This document shows, in pieces, positions 32,989-44,949 of a stretch of DNA of 64,000 nt. The notes under the pieces were generated by a model. The model was given only the letters and a program-made list of their open reading frames with translations, ran no database searches and was not told where the DNA came from. A program made the position numbers and the translations under genes. Every line of letters begins with the position of its first letter. The first letter of the stretch is position 1. This DNA is from Prochlorococcus sp. AG-402-A04 (lineage in GTDB: Bacteria; Cyanobacteriota; Cyanobacteriia; PCC-6307; Cyanobiaceae): the NCBI GenBank assembly GCA_003278045.1, contig QCHG01000002.1, positions 1 through 64,000 on the forward strand, written 5' to 3'.

Positions 32989-34641
32989 TTGAAAATAATT
33001 AATGGATTTCATCTGAAAAATGTGAGAGGAGATATTCTTGGAGGTATCACGGCAGCAGTTGTGGCTTTACCTCTCGCTCTTGCTTTTGGTAATGCTGCGT
33101 TAGGACCTGGCGGAGCAATTTATGGACTATATGGAGCAGTAGTAGTTGGTTTTTTAGCGGCATTGTTCGGCGGAACACCTGCTCAAGTTAGTGGACCTAC
33201 CGGTCCCATGAGTGTAACTGTTGCAGGTGTAGTAGCAGGCTTAGCCGCAGTAGGGGTTCCAAGAGATCTTTCTGCAGGACAAATTTTACCTTTAGTTATG
33301 GCAGCTGTAGTCATTGGCGGCTTGTTACAAATATTATTCGGGATTCTAAAACTTGGTAAATATATAACTTTAGTTCCATATTCTGTTGTTTCAGGATTTA
33401 TGTCTGGTATTGGAGTAATAATCATTGCGCTTCAGATTGGACCATTACTTGGCATTAGCACTCGAGGTGGAGTAGTCGAATCTTTAACTACTGTATTTTC
33501 AAATTTCCAGCCGAATGGAGCTGCTATTGGAGTAGCAATAATGACACTAGGTATAGTATTTCTTACTCCAAGAAAAATAAGTCAGTGGGTTCCTTCTCCT
33601 CTCTTGGCCTTATTGATTGTAACTCCAATATCAATTTTAATTTTTGGAGATGGAGCTATTGATAGAATTGGAGATATCCCAAGGGGGGTTCCATCTTTAA
33701 ATTTCCCAAGTTTTAATCAATATTTCCCAATCATTTTCAAAGCAGGATTAGTCTTAGCAGTACTTGGCGCTATTGACTCATTACTGACATCTCTTGTAGC
33801 AGATAATATCTCTCAAACAAAACATAATTCTGATAGAGAACTTATTGGTCAAGGAATAGGAAATGCTGTGGCAGGTCTGTTTTCAGGTTTACCTGGGGCA
33901 GGAGCAACCATGAGAACAGTTATAAATGTTAAATCTGGAGGATCAACTCCAATTTCTGGGATGGTTCACTCAGTTGTATTGTTGATAGTTTTAGTTGGTG
34001 CTGGACCTTTAGCTGAGCAAATACCAACCGCATTGCTAGCAGGAATTCTTATAAAAGTAGGCCTAGATATTATTGATTGGGGATTCTTAAGGAGGGCTCA
34101 CAAATTATCTTTAAAAACATCAGTAGTAATGTACGGCGTACTTTTAATGACTGTTTTTTGGGATTTAATTTGGGCAGTTTTAGTCGGTGTATTCATTGCA
34201 AATATGCTCACCATTGATTCAATAACCGAAACTCAACTAGAAGGTATGGATGAGGATAATCCTTTGTCACAAGATGATCAAGCAAAAAATGCATTGCCTG
34301 CTGATGAAAAAGCGCTTCTAGATAGATGTTCAGGCGAAGTAATGTTGTTTAGACTAAAAGGACCACTTAGTTTTGGAGCAGCTAAAGGTATATCTGAGAG
34401 AATGATGCTTGTAAGAAACTATAAGGTTTTAATATTAGATATCACAGATGTACCAAGACTTGGAGTTACGGCGACTCTCGCAATAGAGGATATGATGCAA
34501 GAAGCAAAAAATAATTCCAGAAAAGCATTTGTTGCTGGTGCAAATGAAAAAGTGAAAGACAGGTTAGCTAAGTTTGGAGTTGAAGGCATTATTGAAACAA
34601 GAAAAGAAGCTTTAGAAACTGCTCTAAATGAAATAGCCTAG
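32989..34641 (+). CDS. SulP-family anion transporter with STAS domain (BicA-like bicarbonate transporter)
   Basis: Multi-TM SulP core, C-terminal STAS (VLILDITDVPRLGVTATLAIEDMM); adjacent to sbtA/sbtB; TTG start. Confidence 0.87.
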   Translation: MKIINGFHLKNVRGDILGGITAAVVALPLALAFGNAALGPGGAIYGLYGAVVVGFLAALFGGTPAQVSGPTGPMSVTVAGVVAGLAAVGVPRDLSAGQILPLVMAAVVIGGLLQILFGILKLGKYITLVPYSVVSGFMSGIGVIIIALQIGPLLGISTRGGVVESLTTVFSNFQPNGAAIGVAIMTLGIVFLTPRKISQWVPSPLLALLIVTPISILIFGDGAIDRIGDIPRGVPSLNFPSFNQYFPIIFKAGLVLAVLGAIDSLLTSLVADNISQTKHNSDRELIGQGIGNAVAGLFSGLPGAGATMRTVINVKSGGSTPISGMVHSVVLLIVLVGAGPLAEQIPTALLAGILIKVGLDIIDWGFLRRAHKLSLKTSVVMYGVLLMTVFWDLIWAVLVGVFIANMLTIDSITETQLEGMDEDNPLSQDDQAKNALPADEKALLDRCSGEVMLFRLKGPLSFGAAKGISERMMLVRNYKVLILDITDVPRLGVTATLAIEDMMQEAKNNSRKAFVAGANEKVKDRLAKFGVEGIIETRKEALETALNEIA

Positions 34642-34647
34642 TAATTT

Positions 34648-35646
34648 ATGGAAATAAATCCAATTCTGCAAAATGTATTAGCCCCGCCAGTTCTTTTCTT
34701 TTTGATTGGAGCAATATCAGTACTCTTTAAATCTGATTTAGAAATACCAGCTCCATTACCTAAACTCTTCTCCTTATATCTGCTCTTAGCTATTGGGTTT
34801 AAAGGAGGTATAGAGATACAGAAAAGTGGTTTTACTGATCAAGTATTGCCTACCTTAAGCGCTGCAATACTGATGTCACTAGTAATTCCGTTGATTGGAT
34901 TTTTAATTTTAAGAAGTAAGTTTGATGTTTTTAATTCAGCTGCAATAGCAGCAGCATACGGTTCAATTAGTGCTGTTACATTTATTTCCGCAGAAAGTTT
35001 TTTGGAAAGTCAAAAAATAGCTTTTGATGGGTTTATGGTTGGCGCCTTAGCTTTAATGGAATCTCCTGCAATAATTGTTGGGTTATTACTTGTGAAATTT
35101 GCAGCTCCCAAAAATAGACCAAAGTCAAGAAAAATGCATTTAAGCGCAATATTACACGAATCACTTTTGAATGGATCAGTTTATTTATTGCTCTCAAGCT
35201 TGATTGTAGGATTTCTCACTGCTTCCAGTAATCCAACAGGAATTGAAAAAATGGAGCCTTTTACTGGACAATTATTCTATGGAGCAGAATGCTTCTTCTT
35301 GTTAGATATGGGAATAGTCGCTGCTCAAAGATTACCGAGACTGAAGAATGCGGGCTCGTTCTTGATTGGCTTTGCCATTTTTATGCCTTTATTTAACGCA
35401 TTTATTGGTGTTTTCGTTGCAAGATTTTTATCATTAGGACCTGGCAACGCACTTTTATTTGTGGTTTTATGTGCTAGCGCCTCTTATTTAGCAGTTCCTG
35501 CAGCGATGAGGATGACGGTACCAGAAGCTAAATCTAGTTATTATATTTCAACTACACTAGGTCTAACTTTCCCATTCAATATAGTTCTTGGCATTCCCAT
35601 ATATATGAGTTTAGTAAATACCATTATCCCATTGTCCCCTCTATAA
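34648..35646 (+). CDS. sbtA: Sodium-dependent bicarbonate transporter SbtA
   Basis: AIGFKGGIEIQKSG, ESPAIIVGLLL, NGSVYLLLSSLIVGF, typical SbtA sequence. Confidence 0.93.
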   Translation: MEINPILQNVLAPPVLFFLIGAISVLFKSDLEIPAPLPKLFSLYLLLAIGFKGGIEIQKSGFTDQVLPTLSAAILMSLVIPLIGFLILRSKFDVFNSAAIAAAYGSISAVTFISAESFLESQKIAFDGFMVGALALMESPAIIVGLLLVKFAAPKNRPKSRKMHLSAILHESLLNGSVYLLLSSLIVGFLTASSNPTGIEKMEPFTGQLFYGAECFFLLDMGIVAAQRLPRLKNAGSFLIGFAIFMPLFNAFIGVFVARFLSLGPGNALLFVVLCASASYLAVPAAMRMTVPEAKSSYYISTTLGLTFPFNIVLGIPIYMSLVNTIIPLSPL

Positions 35647-35648
35647 AA

Positions 35649-35930
35649 ATGAAAAGATTAGACTTGATATTTAGTGAAAGAGAACTAGATGCAATCATTA
35701 AAACATTAGAAAAAGCTAATGTTCCTGGATATACAGTTATGAAACACGCCACAGGCAGAGGGCCTGAAAGAGTTGTTACTGAAGATATGGAATTTACAGG
35801 ATTAGGAGCAAATGCTCATGTAATTGTTTTTTGTGAGCAAGAATTAATAGATAAAATGAGAGATAACATCAGGGACGATTTAAGCTACTACGGAGGAGTT
35901 GCCTATATTTCTGAGGCAACACCCCTTTAA
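35649..35930 (+). CDS. sbtB: PII-like regulatory protein SbtB
   Basis: Immediately after sbtA; PII-like ANVPGYTVMKHATGRGPERV. Confidence 0.88.
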   Translation: MKRLDLIFSERELDAIIKTLEKANVPGYTVMKHATGRGPERVVTEDMEFTGLGANAHVIVFCEQELIDKMRDNIRDDLSYYGGVAYISEATPL

Positions 35931-35951
35931 ATTAAAGAAACAGTATTTATT

Positions 35952-36908
35952 TTAAGAATGAATCCAATCTACTCTTATATTTTTTCGACTATTTAGGTAT
36001 CTATCAATTGACATTGCAGCAATACATCCATCAGAAGCTGCAACTACGGCTTGCTTAAATGGTGTATTTCTTATATCTCCAATAGCCCATACTCCATCAG
36101 AGTTTGTAGACATAAAGTCATCAACAATAACCCCTCCGTCTTCTTTTAAAGCAATTTGGTCCCCTAAAAAATCAGTAATCGGCTTTGAACCACTCATATA
36201 GACAAACACTCCATCTAAATTTAAATTGATAGGATTTTCTTCTTGTTTATTTTTTACAACAACCCCATTCACACCCATATCATCGCCCAGTATTTCCAAT
36301 AATCTTGTTCTACTCCAATGTTTTATATTTGAATTATCCATCAATTCCATAGCTTCTTCATTATCTGATTTAGGATCACTTGATGTAATCCAATGCACAG
36401 TTGATGCAAATTTAGTTAGAACAGTTGCCTCTTCAATTGCCTCCTTGTTCACTCCAACAACGGCAACTTCTCTATTCTTATAAAAAGCCCCATCACATGT
36501 AGCACAATAACTTACTCCTTTGCCAAGAAAATCGGCTTCGCCCTTAAATGATGCAGGCCTACCCATCGCTCCACTTGCAAGTACAAGTGCTTTAGCTTTA
36601 AAAGTACCTTCTGGCGTATAAACCATTTTCCATTCTCCACTAGCGTCTATTCCAAACACTTGTGCTCTTCTATAGTCTGTACCGTATTGCACAGCCTGTT
36701 CTCTCATTAGAGTAAGTAATTTCTCCCCACTTATATCAACCGGAACACCTGGATAATTAGCGATTTGATGAGTTATTGCTAAAGCGCCAACAGATGGATT
36801 TTTATCTAAAATGACTGTCTTTAAGTTTGAACGAGATGTATAAAGTGCGCAAGTACATCCGGCCGGGCCTCCTCCGATAATAACTACATCTGACTCAATG
36901 ATTTCCAA
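35952..36908 (-). CDS. trxB: Thioredoxin reductase
   Basis: VVIIGGGPAGCTCALYTSR, YCATCDGAFYKNREVAVVG, WAIGDIRNTPFKQAVVAASDGCIAA. Confidence 0.94.
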   Translation of the reverse strand: MEIIESDVVIIGGGPAGCTCALYTSRSNLKTVILDKNPSVGALAITHQIANYPGVPVDISGEKLLTLMREQAVQYGTDYRRAQVFGIDASGEWKMVYTPEGTFKAKALVLASGAMGRPASFKGEADFLGKGVSYCATCDGAFYKNREVAVVGVNKEAIEEATVLTKFASTVHWITSSDPKSDNEEAMELMDNSNIKHWSRTRLLEILGDDMGVNGVVVKNKQEENPINLNLDGVFVYMSGSKPITDFLGDQIALKEDGGVIVDDFMSTNSDGVWAIGDIRNTPFKQAVVAASDGCIAAMSIDRYLNSRKNIRVDWIHS

Positions 36909-37159
36909 TTTTTAAAAACTCCTTTTTAGTAGTTAATTAGATGAGTTCTTGGTTAGAAGATATTTTATGTAAATACCTAAACCTCTATATAGATATAAGT
37001 TAAAAGAAAAAAGAGAAAAAAGCATAATATAGAAACAAACTTACATAGGAAAAACATAAAAAATTAATTATCGAAATGATCAGGTACGTGAAATGTTCTG
37101 AATTGATCTATTATTAGTAAATATGCAAAATTAATTGCGGTAGAAACATTATATTTTTC

Positions 37160-37477
37160 ATGACCAACTCTGATTACCTTTTAAAAGCTGCCATTAAGAA
37201 AGTAACCGAAAAATTAAACGAGATATTGGTTGACAAAATTGAAGAAGCAACAAATATTGCTCAGGATGCTCCAGAAATTCTCAAAAAAGAATTTGATAGT
37301 TTGAAAGAATCTATAATCCAAGAAGCCTCAAGAATGGAAAAAGCCGAAAATATTCAAGAAAATGATTCCACAAATACTTATCAAGATTCCAAAATAAAAA
37401 AAGCTTTAAATGAAATTGAAAATATAAATACTCAAATTGATCTCTTTAATAAAACCATAAATAATCAAATTAAATGA
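37160..37477 (+). CDS. Hypothetical helical protein, start/stop coupled to a UbiB-like kinase gene
   Basis: 105-aa charged helical ORF; ATGA overlap with the next ORF. Confidence 0.6.
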   Translation: MTNSDYLLKAAIKKVTEKLNEILVDKIEEATNIAQDAPEILKKEFDSLKESIIQEASRMEKAENIQENDSTNTYQDSKIKKALNEIENINTQIDLFNKTINNQIK

Positions 37478-39141
37478 GTTCTCACATTTTTCACTATCGT
37501 TTAAAAAAATGGAAAAGGGCTTATCTTATTTGGATTACCCTGATTTCACTTTTAATAAATTTGTGGATAGATAATATTAGATTTACAATTTTCCAAACTA
37601 AGAGCAATGTAAAAAGTAGGGTTCAAATTAAAAGAGCTAGGTGGTTTACTAATCAATTAATAAAGCTTGGATCAGCATTTATTAAAATTGGACAATTATT
37701 ATCAGCGAGACCTGATTTAATTCCTAATACCTGGATACAGGAATTGTCTAAATTACAGGACCAAGTTCCTAATTTTTCATTTGCGCAAGTTGAAGAAACT
37801 ATAAAAGAAGAACTAGGGTCTAAGTTTAATGAAATAGATCAAATAATATGCGATCCGATTGGATCAGCATCATTAGCTCAGGTCCATAGGGCGACTTTAA
37901 AAGATGGTAAGAAAGTAGTATTTAAAGTTCAAAGACCCAATTTAAAAGAATTGTTTATCATAGATTTGGGCATAATGCAGCAAATAGCAGGATTATTGCA
38001 GAAAAATAAGAATTGGAGTCGAGGTAGAAACTGGGTTGAGATTGCTAAAGAGTGTAGAAAAGTTCTCATTAAGGAGCTTGATTTTAATTGTGAAGCACAA
38101 TATGCAGCAAGATTTAGACAACAATTTCTTGATGATGAAAATGTTGAAGTCCCTGAAGTAATTTGGCATATGAGCAGCGAAAAAGTCCTTTGTTTAAGTT
38201 ATCTAGAAGGAACAAAAATAAGCGATTTAGAAAAATTACAATCACAAGAAATTGATTTACCTAAAATTGCAGAAATTGGTGCCATCAGCTATTTAAAACA
38301 ATTAGTAAATTACGGTTTTTTTCATGCGGACCCTCATCCAGGAAATCTAGCAGTTTCAAATGAAGGTAAATTAATTTTCTATGATTTTGGAATGATGGGC
38401 AATATCTCAAATAATCTTCAAACAAGATTAGGGGGGATGGTTAAAGCTGCTGCATTAAGAGACGCCTCATCACTTGTTAGTCAATTACAACAAGCTGGGC
38501 TAATTTCAAAAGATATTGAGGTAGGACCAGTCAGAAGATTAGTCAGACTGATGCTTAAAGAAGCCTTGACTCCACCATTTAGTCCAAATATTATTGAAAA
38601 ATTATCTGGAGATTTATACGAACTTGTTTATGAAACACCTTTTCAACTACCCGTAGACTTAATCTTTGTGATGAGAGCTTTATCAACTTTTGAAGGAGTT
38701 GGTAGAATGCTTGATCCAGGGTTTAACCTTGTATCAGTTACCAAGCCTTATTTAATAGAACTTATGACCTCAAATAATCAAACTCCCAACGATTTAATCA
38801 ATCAATTTGGAAGGCAAGTAGGTGAACTAGGATCTAAAGCTGTTGGAATTCCCAAAAGAATAGATGAAAGTTTAGAAAGATTAGAGCAGGGCGATTTACA
38901 ATTGCAAATAAGAATGGGAGAGTCTGATAGGCAATTCAAAAAAATGTTTACTGCTCAAAAAACTCTAGGCCATTCAATTCTTATAGGAAGCTTATCGATT
39001 GCATCTGCTTTGCTTGTAACCAATAAACAAAATAATTTTGCATTGTTGCCACTGTTTTTTGCACTACCAATAACTATTGATTGGATAAAATGCCAATTAA
39101 GTATGAGAAAAGGCTCACGTCTAGAAAAACTTAAGCGATAA
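37474..39141 (+). CDS. ABC1/UbiB-family atypical kinase
   Basis: KLGSAFIKIGQLLSARPDLIP, PIGSASLAQVHRATLKDGKKVVFKVQRP, GFFHADPHPGNLAVSNEGKLIFYDFGMMG. Confidence 0.95.
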   Translation: MSSHIFHYRLKKWKRAYLIWITLISLLINLWIDNIRFTIFQTKSNVKSRVQIKRARWFTNQLIKLGSAFIKIGQLLSARPDLIPNTWIQELSKLQDQVPNFSFAQVEETIKEELGSKFNEIDQIICDPIGSASLAQVHRATLKDGKKVVFKVQRPNLKELFIIDLGIMQQIAGLLQKNKNWSRGRNWVEIAKECRKVLIKELDFNCEAQYAARFRQQFLDDENVEVPEVIWHMSSEKVLCLSYLEGTKISDLEKLQSQEIDLPKIAEIGAISYLKQLVNYGFFHADPHPGNLAVSNEGKLIFYDFGMMGNISNNLQTRLGGMVKAAALRDASSLVSQLQQAGLISKDIEVGPVRRLVRLMLKEALTPPFSPNIIEKLSGDLYELVYETPFQLPVDLIFVMRALSTFEGVGRMLDPGFNLVSVTKPYLIELMTSNNQTPNDLINQFGRQVGELGSKAVGIPKRIDESLERLEQGDLQLQIRMGESDRQFKKMFTAQKTLGHSILIGSLSIASALLVTNKQNNFALLPLFFALPITIDWIKCQLSMRKGSRLEKLKR

Positions 39142-39144
39142 AAA

Positions 39145-40440
<1,296 letters not shown>

Positions 40441-40699
40441 TTAATTATTACTATTTAAATCCTATTAATAGCTGAACTATTTGGCTAATATCTGAAATAT
40501 ATATGTTAACCAATTATAATTTTTAATTCCGAAACAGCTTTGAAATTAGTTAACGCTTTTATTAATTCTTAAGTCCCCGAAACCCCTATCGTAAACATTT
40601 TTTTCAAATTCATCTTACAATTGAAAAATGGTTGGATGATTATTAATGCAGACCCTATTTAAAATAATAATTAATAATCAACTATAGTTTTTATAGTTT

Positions 40700-43456
40700 A
40701 TGAGAGAAACACTTACAACTAGTCCTGAACTTTTTAGCGATATAAGTTGGAATCTTCTTTTATTAGGAGAAGAAACAGCAAAAAAATGGGATCATAGCGA
40801 ATTTAATATTGAACACATAATTCATACATTGTTCTCATCAAGTGAATTCTTTGCTTTCATAGAAAAATTATCAATAGACCAGGATACAGTTTTAGATATA
40901 ACTGAAGATTTTTTAGAAGATACACCAACAAATGATTCAGATATTTTTACTATCGGAGAAGACTTAGAAATTTTATTAGATAATGCGAATCAGATTAAAA
41001 TCCAATGGGGATCTAAATTAATAGAAATCCCTCATTTATTAATCGCTCTTGGAAGGGATTTAAGAATTGGAAATTATGTTTTTGAAGAAGGCAACCTTTC
41101 AATTGAAAAATTAGAGGAAGAATTAAAGTTTTTCCCAAATATAAATCAATCAAAAGATTCATTAAATTATAAGAACGTGGTTGAGATAAATAATCAATCA
41201 AATTTTGAATCAAAAAAAGAGACTTTAGTCAAAGAAGAAAAATATAAGAAAGCTATTGTTCCATTCCCCAAAAGTGAACTTCAAATTGAAACCAAAAAAC
41301 CAGTTGAAAAAGATGAAAATGCTCTTTCAATTTATGGAAAAGATTTAACAGAATCAGCTAAAAAAGGTTTACTGGATCCCGTTTTAGGAAGAGAAAATGA
41401 GATCAATAATTTAATGAGGGTACTCTGCAGAAGAAACAAAAACAATCCTATACTGATCGGCAATCCTGGAGTTGGTAAAACCTCAATTGCAAAATTACTT
41501 GCTCAGCTAATTGTAGACAAAAAAGTTCCTGATTCTTTAAAAGACTTAAAAATTATTTCACTTGACTTAGGTGCTTTAGTTTCTGGGACAAAATTTAGAG
41601 GCCAATTAGAGGAACGACTAAGCATAATAATGCAGGAACTAAAAAATCCCAGCCAAGGAATGATTCTATTTATTGATGAAATCCACTCAATATTAAGTTC
41701 TGACAGATCTTCTACCGACATCAGCAATATCTTAAAACCTTTACTCGCTGAAGGAGAACTTAGATGTATTGGGACAACAACACCTGAGAAATTTCGTGAA
41801 ACTATTGAAAAAGATCAGGCATTGAATAATTGCTTTCAAAAGATAGCTGTAAATGAACCCTCAGTAGAATTAAGTGCAAAAATACTGCAAGGTATCAAAA
41901 AGAAATATGAATCACACCATGGGATAAAAATTTCTGAAGAGGCTGTAAACTTTTCTGCAAAATTGGCTGACAGATACATTAGCGATAAATGTCTTCCTGA
42001 TAAAGCAATAGATTTAATTGATGAAGCAGCTGCACAGTTAAAAATTGAGTCTAATAATAAGCCTCAAATAATTCTGCAACAAGAGAACAAACTGCATAAT
42101 ATTGATGAAAAACTGAATAATTTGCAGGGAGAAAATATCGAAGCTCAAGAAAAACTATTGAATATGAGACAACAATCAGAGGCAAAATTGAACGTCCTTT
42201 TGGACAATTGGAACGATTTGCGGGAAGAAATGGAGCAATTATCTATTTTGATGAAAGAAGAAGATAAACTAACCAAACAAATTAAAGATAAATCAAATCG
42301 CGAAATTGAAAATGATCTAGATTATTTAGAAAAGCTCGAAGAAGAGTTAAATGAAATAGAAAATGAAATACAAAAAGTTGAGGAGAACTTTAATAAAATA
42401 AAGAAAAATAGAAATTTCCCTTTTAAATTTCAAGTTGAACCTGATGATATTGCTGATGTTATCTCAAAGATCACAGGTATTCCAATTTCTAAAGTAGTTT
42501 CAAATGAACGTAAGAAATTAGTCAATCTAGAAACAGAACTAAGTGAAAAAGTTATTGGACAAGAAAAAGCTATTGAAGCTGTTTCTGCTGCAATTAGAAG
42601 AGCTCGAGTTGGCATGAAAAGTCCTAAAAGACCTATTGGATCTTTTTTATTTATGGGTCCTACTGGTGTTGGCAAAACAGAATTAGCAAAATCTCTTGCA
42701 TCAGCTTTGTTTGATGAAGAAGACGCACTTTTAAGATTAGACATGAGTGAATATATGGAGAAAAATGCCGTAGCAAGACTTTTGGGAGCTCCTCCAGGTT
42801 ATGTTGGTTATGAAGAGGGAGGTCAATTAACTGAAGCTGTAAGACGTAAACCCTATTCAGTAATACTTCTTGATGAGATAGAAAAAGCAAATACAGAAGT
42901 ATTTAATATCCTTTTGCAAGTCTTAGATGAAGGAAGATTAACGGACTCTCAAGGAAGGACAGTAGATTTCAAAAATACCGTAATCATTATGACAAGTAAC
43001 CTAGCTGGTAAGTCTATACTGGAGTATTCACAAAAGATTTCTAAAAGTGAGGGAAAGTTAGAAAAAGATCAACAGAGTCTAGATGATTCAATTAGTAATG
43101 CATTGTCTTCAATTTTTAGACCTGAATTTTTAAATAGAATAGATGAAGTAGTAAAGTTTGATCCATTATCTATTGATGAACTTCAAAAAATTATCATTCT
43201 ACAAACAGAAGATTTAAAAAACCTGCTACTTGAGCAGAAAATAAATATCGCTATAGACAAAAAAGTTATCAATAAAATTGCAAACGATTCTTACGAACCT
43301 GAATATGGTGCTAGGCCACTTAGCAGGGAACTTAGAAGACAAATAGAAAATCCCTTAGCTGCAAAACTTTTAGAGGATAACTTTAAAAACAAAAAAAATA
43401 TCACAATTAAACTTAACCCCGCTAAAAAAAATGAGATTATTTTCAACCCTAGCTGA
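40700..43456 (+). CDS. ClpB/ClpC-type AAA+ ATPase (ClpB2-like)
   Basis: Two Walker A motifs (GNPGVGKT, GPTGVGKT), middle coiled-coil, C-terminal YEPEYGARPLSRELRRQIENPLA. Confidence 0.92.
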   Translation: MRETLTTSPELFSDISWNLLLLGEETAKKWDHSEFNIEHIIHTLFSSSEFFAFIEKLSIDQDTVLDITEDFLEDTPTNDSDIFTIGEDLEILLDNANQIKIQWGSKLIEIPHLLIALGRDLRIGNYVFEEGNLSIEKLEEELKFFPNINQSKDSLNYKNVVEINNQSNFESKKETLVKEEKYKKAIVPFPKSELQIETKKPVEKDENALSIYGKDLTESAKKGLLDPVLGRENEINNLMRVLCRRNKNNPILIGNPGVGKTSIAKLLAQLIVDKKVPDSLKDLKIISLDLGALVSGTKFRGQLEERLSIIMQELKNPSQGMILFIDEIHSILSSDRSSTDISNILKPLLAEGELRCIGTTTPEKFRETIEKDQALNNCFQKIAVNEPSVELSAKILQGIKKKYESHHGIKISEEAVNFSAKLADRYISDKCLPDKAIDLIDEAAAQLKIESNNKPQIILQQENKLHNIDEKLNNLQGENIEAQEKLLNMRQQSEAKLNVLLDNWNDLREEMEQLSILMKEEDKLTKQIKDKSNREIENDLDYLEKLEEELNEIENEIQKVEENFNKIKKNRNFPFKFQVEPDDIADVISKITGIPISKVVSNERKKLVNLETELSEKVIGQEKAIEAVSAAIRRARVGMKSPKRPIGSFLFMGPTGVGKTELAKSLASALFDEEDALLRLDMSEYMEKNAVARLLGAPPGYVGYEEGGQLTEAVRRKPYSVILLDEIEKANTEVFNILLQVLDEGRLTDSQGRTVDFKNTVIIMTSNLAGKSILEYSQKISKSEGKLEKDQQSLDDSISNALSSIFRPEFLNRIDEVVKFDPLSIDELQKIIILQTEDLKNLLLEQKINIAIDKKVINKIANDSYEPEYGARPLSRELRRQIENPLAAKLLEDNFKNKKNITIKLNPAKKNEIIFNPS

Positions 43457-43517
43457 GGAGTAAATCAATAAGCTAAAATAAAAAATAAAGCGTAAAGCTT
43501 AATTTCAAAAAAATTTC

Positions 43518-43760
43518 GTGACAAGTCCAACTACTAATAAAGAACCTCTAAAAAAGGATTCTCCTGAAATTGAAGAGCCTAAAAAAAAGGATAATTTTTT
43601 TAGATCTACCTACGATGAGCTTAAACTTGTCGTGTGGCCAAACAAACAACAACTTTTTAGCGAATCTGTAGCCGTTATTATTATGGTATCCTTTTCTGCG
43701 GCAGCCATAGCATCTGTCAGTAGATTGTATGGATGGGCAGCCTCGCAAATTTTTGGTTGA
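43518..43760 (+). CDS. secE: Preprotein translocase subunit SecE (GTG start)
   Basis: STYDELKLVVWPNKQQLFSESVAVIIMV, next to nusG. Confidence 0.93.
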   Translation: MTSPTTNKEPLKKDSPEIEEPKKKDNFFRSTYDELKLVVWPNKQQLFSESVAVIIMVSFSAAAIASVSRLYGWAASQIFG

Positions 43761-43812
43761 ATTATCCCTGAATATCCATTTATAAAAATCTTAATTAAGC
43801 TTCCATAAAAAA

Positions 43813-44424
43813 ATGAGTAATGAATTGACTACAAACCTTGCTTCTTCAAAAGCAAATACTAGCATCGCAAGATGGTATGCAGTTCAAGTGGCATCAAGCT
43901 GTGAAAAAAAAGTAAAAGCGACTCTTGAGCAGAGATCAGTAACTTTAGGTGTTAATAACCGAATCATTGAAATTGAAATTCCCCAAACTCCTGGAATTAA
44001 ATTAAAAAAAGATGGAAGTAGACAAACTACTGAAGAAAAAGTTTTCCCAGGTTATGTCCTCGTAAGAATGATTTTGGATGAAGATACAATGATGGCTGTA
44101 AAAAGTACTCCAAATGTAATTAACTTTGTTGGTGCTGAAGATGGTAGAGGCAGCGGAAGATCGCGAGGTCATATCAAACCTCGACCATTATCCAGACAAG
44201 AAGTTAATAGAATCTTTAAGCGCGCATCAGAGAAAAAAGCTGTAATCAAATTAGATATTGAAGCAAAAGATAGAATCATAGTAACTAGTGGTCCATTCAA
44301 GGATTTCCAAGGAGAAGTGATAGAAGTTTCCGGAGAAAGAAATAAATTAAAAGCATTACTTTCAATATTTGGGCGCGAGACTCCTGTAGAATTAGAATTC
44401 TCCCAAATCAATAAACAAAATTAA
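43813..44424 (+). CDS. nusG: Transcription termination/antitermination factor NusG
   Basis: ARWYAVQVASSCEKKVKATLEQR, EKVFPGYVLVRM, SGPFKDFQGEVIEVSGERNKLKALLSIFGRETPVELEF. Confidence 0.97.
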   Translation: MSNELTTNLASSKANTSIARWYAVQVASSCEKKVKATLEQRSVTLGVNNRIIEIEIPQTPGIKLKKDGSRQTTEEKVFPGYVLVRMILDEDTMMAVKSTPNVINFVGAEDGRGSGRSRGHIKPRPLSRQEVNRIFKRASEKKAVIKLDIEAKDRIIVTSGPFKDFQGEVIEVSGERNKLKALLSIFGRETPVELEFSQINKQN

Positions 44425-44491
44425 TTTCAAATTGTTCTTGTTTATCGAGTAAAATAATGATTTTCTACCTCAGCTTAAATTCTCTCATCTA

Positions 44492-44917
44492 ATGGCAAAA
44501 AAAATTGTTGCAGTTATCAAGCTTGCTTTACAAGCAGGCAAAGCAAATCCTGCTCCTCCTGTAGGGCCGGCTTTAGGTCAACATGGTGTCAATATTATGG
44601 CATTTTGTAAAGAATACAACGCAAGGACACAAGATAAAGCAGGTTTTGTAATTCCAGTTGAAATTTCTGTTTTTGAAGATAGAAGTTTTACTTTTATCAC
44701 AAAAACACCTCCTGCTTCCGTCTTAATAACCAAAGCAGCTGGTATAGAGAAAGGCTCAGGCGAATCCGCAAAAGGCTCTGTTGGGAATATAAGTAAAGCT
44801 CAATTAGAAGAAATAGCCAAAACTAAGCTTCCTGATCTAAACTGTTCTAGTGTTGAATCAGCAATGAAAGTAATTGAGGGTACTGCTCGCAATATGGGCG
44901 TCTCTATCACTGATTAA
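44492..44917 (+). CDS. rplK: 50S ribosomal protein L11
   Basis: [36 protein letters not shown]. Confidence 0.98.
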   Translation: MAKKIVAVIKLALQAGKANPAPPVGPALGQHGVNIMAFCKEYNARTQDKAGFVIPVEISVFEDRSFTFITKTPPASVLITKAAGIEKGSGESAKGSVGNISKAQLEEIAKTKLPDLNCSSVESAMKVIEGTARNMGVSITD

Positions 44918-44949
44918 GTTCAATACAAAATTGCTCACTACTAAGGGGA

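Noticed and set aside
36909-37159. Possible small RNA or remnant peptide (MSSWLEDILCKYLNLYIDIS) between trxB and 37160
   Set aside because: AT-rich spacer with no terminator-like hairpin and no recognisable peptide; insufficient support
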